A stretch of 33,893 nt of DNA, from contig NZ_ACYY01000032.1 in the NCBI RefSeq assembly GCF_000176015.1, forward strand, positions 1-33,893, given 5' to 3'. How positions within the stretch are numbered: the first letter of the stretch is position 1; every line of letters starts with the position of its first letter. Shown one piece after another: positions 32,678 through 33,893 of this stretch. The notes beneath the pieces were generated by a model, which was not told the origin of the DNA, did no database searches, and saw nothing but the letters and a program-made list of their open reading frames with translations. A program made the position numbers and the translations under genes. This DNA is from Rhodobacter ferrooxidans (GTDB lineage Bacteria; Pseudomonadota; Alphaproteobacteria; Rhodobacterales; Rhodobacteraceae).

Positions 32678-32794
32678 GGGGGTTTCACACCCCCCAGCCC
32701 GGCCACGGGCCGGGCGTTCGTCGCTGAAAACCTTCCACTGGAAGGTTTTCCGGGCGCGCCACACCCCCCGTGGGATATTTGTGCAAAGGTGAAG
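32678..32794. repeat. Full composite hairpin module (CCACTGG family, copy C)
   Basis: Plus strand, in order: ggggg/ccccc (32678-32695), cccggcc, acg, ggccggg (32698-32714), gaaaaccttcc, act, ggaaggttttc (32726-32750), and gggatatttgtgcaaaggtg (32772-32791). It fills the convergent gap between trpE and the polysaccharide-deacetylase gene. It matches copy B almost base for base between 32690 and 32758 except for paired changes in the last stem. Confidence 0.82.
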
Positions 32795-32803
32795 CCGAAG
32801 GCC

Positions 32804-33893
32804 TCAGGGCGTGGCGAGAACGGCGCTGATCGGGGCCAGGGCGACCGAGGCGGCGCGGCCTTCGACGGTCCATTCCAGCAGGGCTTTCACGGTGTCGGGG
32901 TTGGTGGTGCCGACCACGGTGACGCGGCCATCCTGGGCGGCCTTGAAGGCGGCGCGGTCAAGGTAGCGGCGCATGGTGGGGACACTTTCGCCCGCGCCAT
33001 CGAGGCGGCGGAACACCATGCAGGCCGCCAGCCCCTCGCGCCGTGCCACCTGATCGCCGGCGTTCAGCCCCTTGTCCCAGGTGATCAGCCCACGCCCGAT
33101 GTCCTTGATCACCGGCACCACTTCGGTGGCCAGCGGCCGGTTGGTCTGAAACCCGCCCTCCTCCAGATCGAGCACCGCCACCGATTCCGGCAGGGCGGCG
33201 GCATTGGCCTGAAAGCTGACCGCCAGATCCGAGGCGGTGGCGCCTTGCGGGATGCCGGTGGCCAGCATGATCACCTCCTGGTCCGCGGCGCGGTAGATGG
33301 CGGCGGCGGTGGCGGCATCGCGGGCGGCAGGGTCGATGGCAAAGCTGACCGGAAACGGCAAGGAGGCAAGGCCGGTGCGGTCCACATCCGGGCCGCCGGT
33401 GTCGATCAGGATCAGCGCGAACATCGGCTTGGCCGAGGGGTTCTCGAAGGCGCGGGCAAAGCGTTGCAGGGCGGTTTGGTCCTCGTCCGGCAAGGCGGTC
33501 TCGGCGGGTGGCGCGGCTTCGGCATCACCGATACGCGGCAGGCGGTTTGCGGTGACATCCAGGGCCTGGGTCTCCAGCGCCGGAACCGGGCGCAGGATCG
33601 CGGTTTGCTCGGGCATCGGCAAGGGTTCGGACGTCGCATCGCCTGCAGGCAGCGGCTGAGCGTCAAGGATCGGCTCGGGCAGCACCCCGGGTTCTGGTGC
33701 CGGTTCGGCCACCGGTTCGGCCGCCGGTTCGGCAACCGGTTCGGGGGGCGGTGCCAGAATGGCGATTTCTTCCGGGGTCAGCGGCGGCAAGGGTGGCAGT
33801 TCGGCGGCGTCCGGGCCAGCGTCGGTCAGGGCCGCAGTCGGGCGCAGCGGGTCGGCGGGGGCCGGGACCGCTTCGGCCAAGGTGGCGGGCAGG
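32804..33893 (-). CDS. Divergent polysaccharide deacetylase family protein (partial, 5' end beyond window)
   Basis: The last 363 codons of a larger protein; the frame is open to the right edge, so any N-terminal membrane anchor or signal peptide is not visible. The first ~135 visible residues form a Pro/Ala/Glu-rich linker including a 4-residue EPVA/EPAA repeat. From about residue 150 the domain resembles the 'divergent polysaccharide deacetylase' (YibQ-like) family: MFALILIDTGG (where the family has I-I-D-D), LPFPVSFAIDP, ADQEVIMLATGIPQ, LDLEEGGFQTN, GLITWDKGLNAG and VVGTTNPDTVKALLEW. Several catalytic residues of true NodB deacetylases are absent, so enzymatic activity is doubtful. It is often annotated in cell-envelope contexts. 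It converges with trpE over copy C of the hairpin module. Confidence 0.85.
   Translation of the reverse strand, partial: LPATLAEAVPAPADPLRPTAALTDAGPDAAELPPLPPLTPEEIAILAPPPEPVAEPAAEPVAEPAPEPGVLPEPILDAQPLPAGDATSEPLPMPEQTAILRPVPALETQALDVTANRLPRIGDAEAAPPAETALPDEDQTALQRFARAFENPSAKPMFALILIDTGGPDVDRTGLASLPFPVSFAIDPAARDAATAAAIYRAADQEVIMLATGIPQGATASDLAVSFQANAAALPESVAVLDLEEGGFQTNRPLATEVVPVIKDIGRGLITWDKGLNAGDQVARREGLAACMVFRRLDGAGESVPTMRRYLDRAAFKAAQDGRVTVVGTTNPDTVKALLEWTVEGRAASVALAPISAVLATP
33699..33746 (-). repeat. Four tandem 12-bp coding repeats
   Basis: Four copies of gccggttcggcc-like units (33699, 33711, 33723, 33735) with changes at three positions, encoding EPVA, EPAA, EPVA, EPAP in the linker of the deacetylase-family protein. 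Such short in-frame repeats change copy number easily, altering linker length without loss of frame. Confidence 0.85.

Noticed and set aside
33699-33746. Tandem 12-bp repeats as a CRISPR-like array
   Set aside because: Units are directly adjacent without spacers and are in frame within a Pro/Glu-rich linker.

Overview
The window reads as a GC-rich chromosomal segment of an alphaproteobacterium, most probably a member of the Rhodobacteraceae (Rhodobacter/Tabrizicola/Gemmobacter-like). This rests on protein style, on the gene orders zwf-pgl-pgi and ppiD-trpE, on a double cold-shock-domain gene overlapping a DUF192 gene beside tRNA-Pro, and on short hairpin-rich intergenic modules near gene ends that I associate with that family. 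No IS element, phage gene, CRISPR array or rRNA was seen. Most of the region is core metabolism.

Layout. 1-862: 5' part of xseA on the minus strand, running off the left edge. 951-2501: a beta-solenoid/two-helix membrane protein gene whose first 28 codons are cut off by an in-frame TAA. 2573-3835: purD. 3839-5398 (minus): an atypical pyruvate kinase. 5664-6548 (minus): purU, divergent from lysC-ptsP (6760-10284, plus), followed by a metallo-beta-lactamase-fold hydrolase. 11128-17433 is entirely minus strand: an EcsC-like gene, a GNAT acetyltransferase, a lipoate-ligase/DUF116 fusion, and a three-gene overlapping operon (unknown 229-aa protein, MoxR ATPase, VWA/DUF2201 protein). 17434-18716 holds tRNA-Ser(CGA) and tRNA-Val(UAC) with two gene-free stretches. 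18717-19070: a RidA-family gene. 19166-22889 (minus): the zwf-pgl-pgi operon behind a LacI-type palindrome. 23077-25726 (minus): MgtC-like protein, tRNA-Pro(UGG), DUF192 protein, double cold-shock protein, pdxH. 25860-32665 (plus): fabI, a LysE exporter, gpt, an aminotransferase, ppiD and trpE. 32804-33893 (minus): a divergent polysaccharide deacetylase that leaves the right edge.

Functional links. zwf, pgl and pgi form the entry to the pentose-phosphate/Entner-Doudoroff routes. lysC and ptsP are closely spaced and may share a transcript. The MoxR/VWA trio is translationally coupled and looks like a chaperone-type module with an uncharacterised first partner.

The observations I consider most worth follow-up are: (i) a family of intergenic hairpins with compensatory base changes at three sites; (ii) the pyruvate kinase with substitutions expected of K+-independent enzymes, a new N-terminal region and no C-terminal regulatory domain; (iii) the lipoate-ligase/DUF116 fusion; (iv) the MoxR-VWA trio; (v) the nonsense codon at 1035-1037. 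I found no clear defence system or other unmistakably new machinery. All identifications are from reading sequence by eye; no searches were run.
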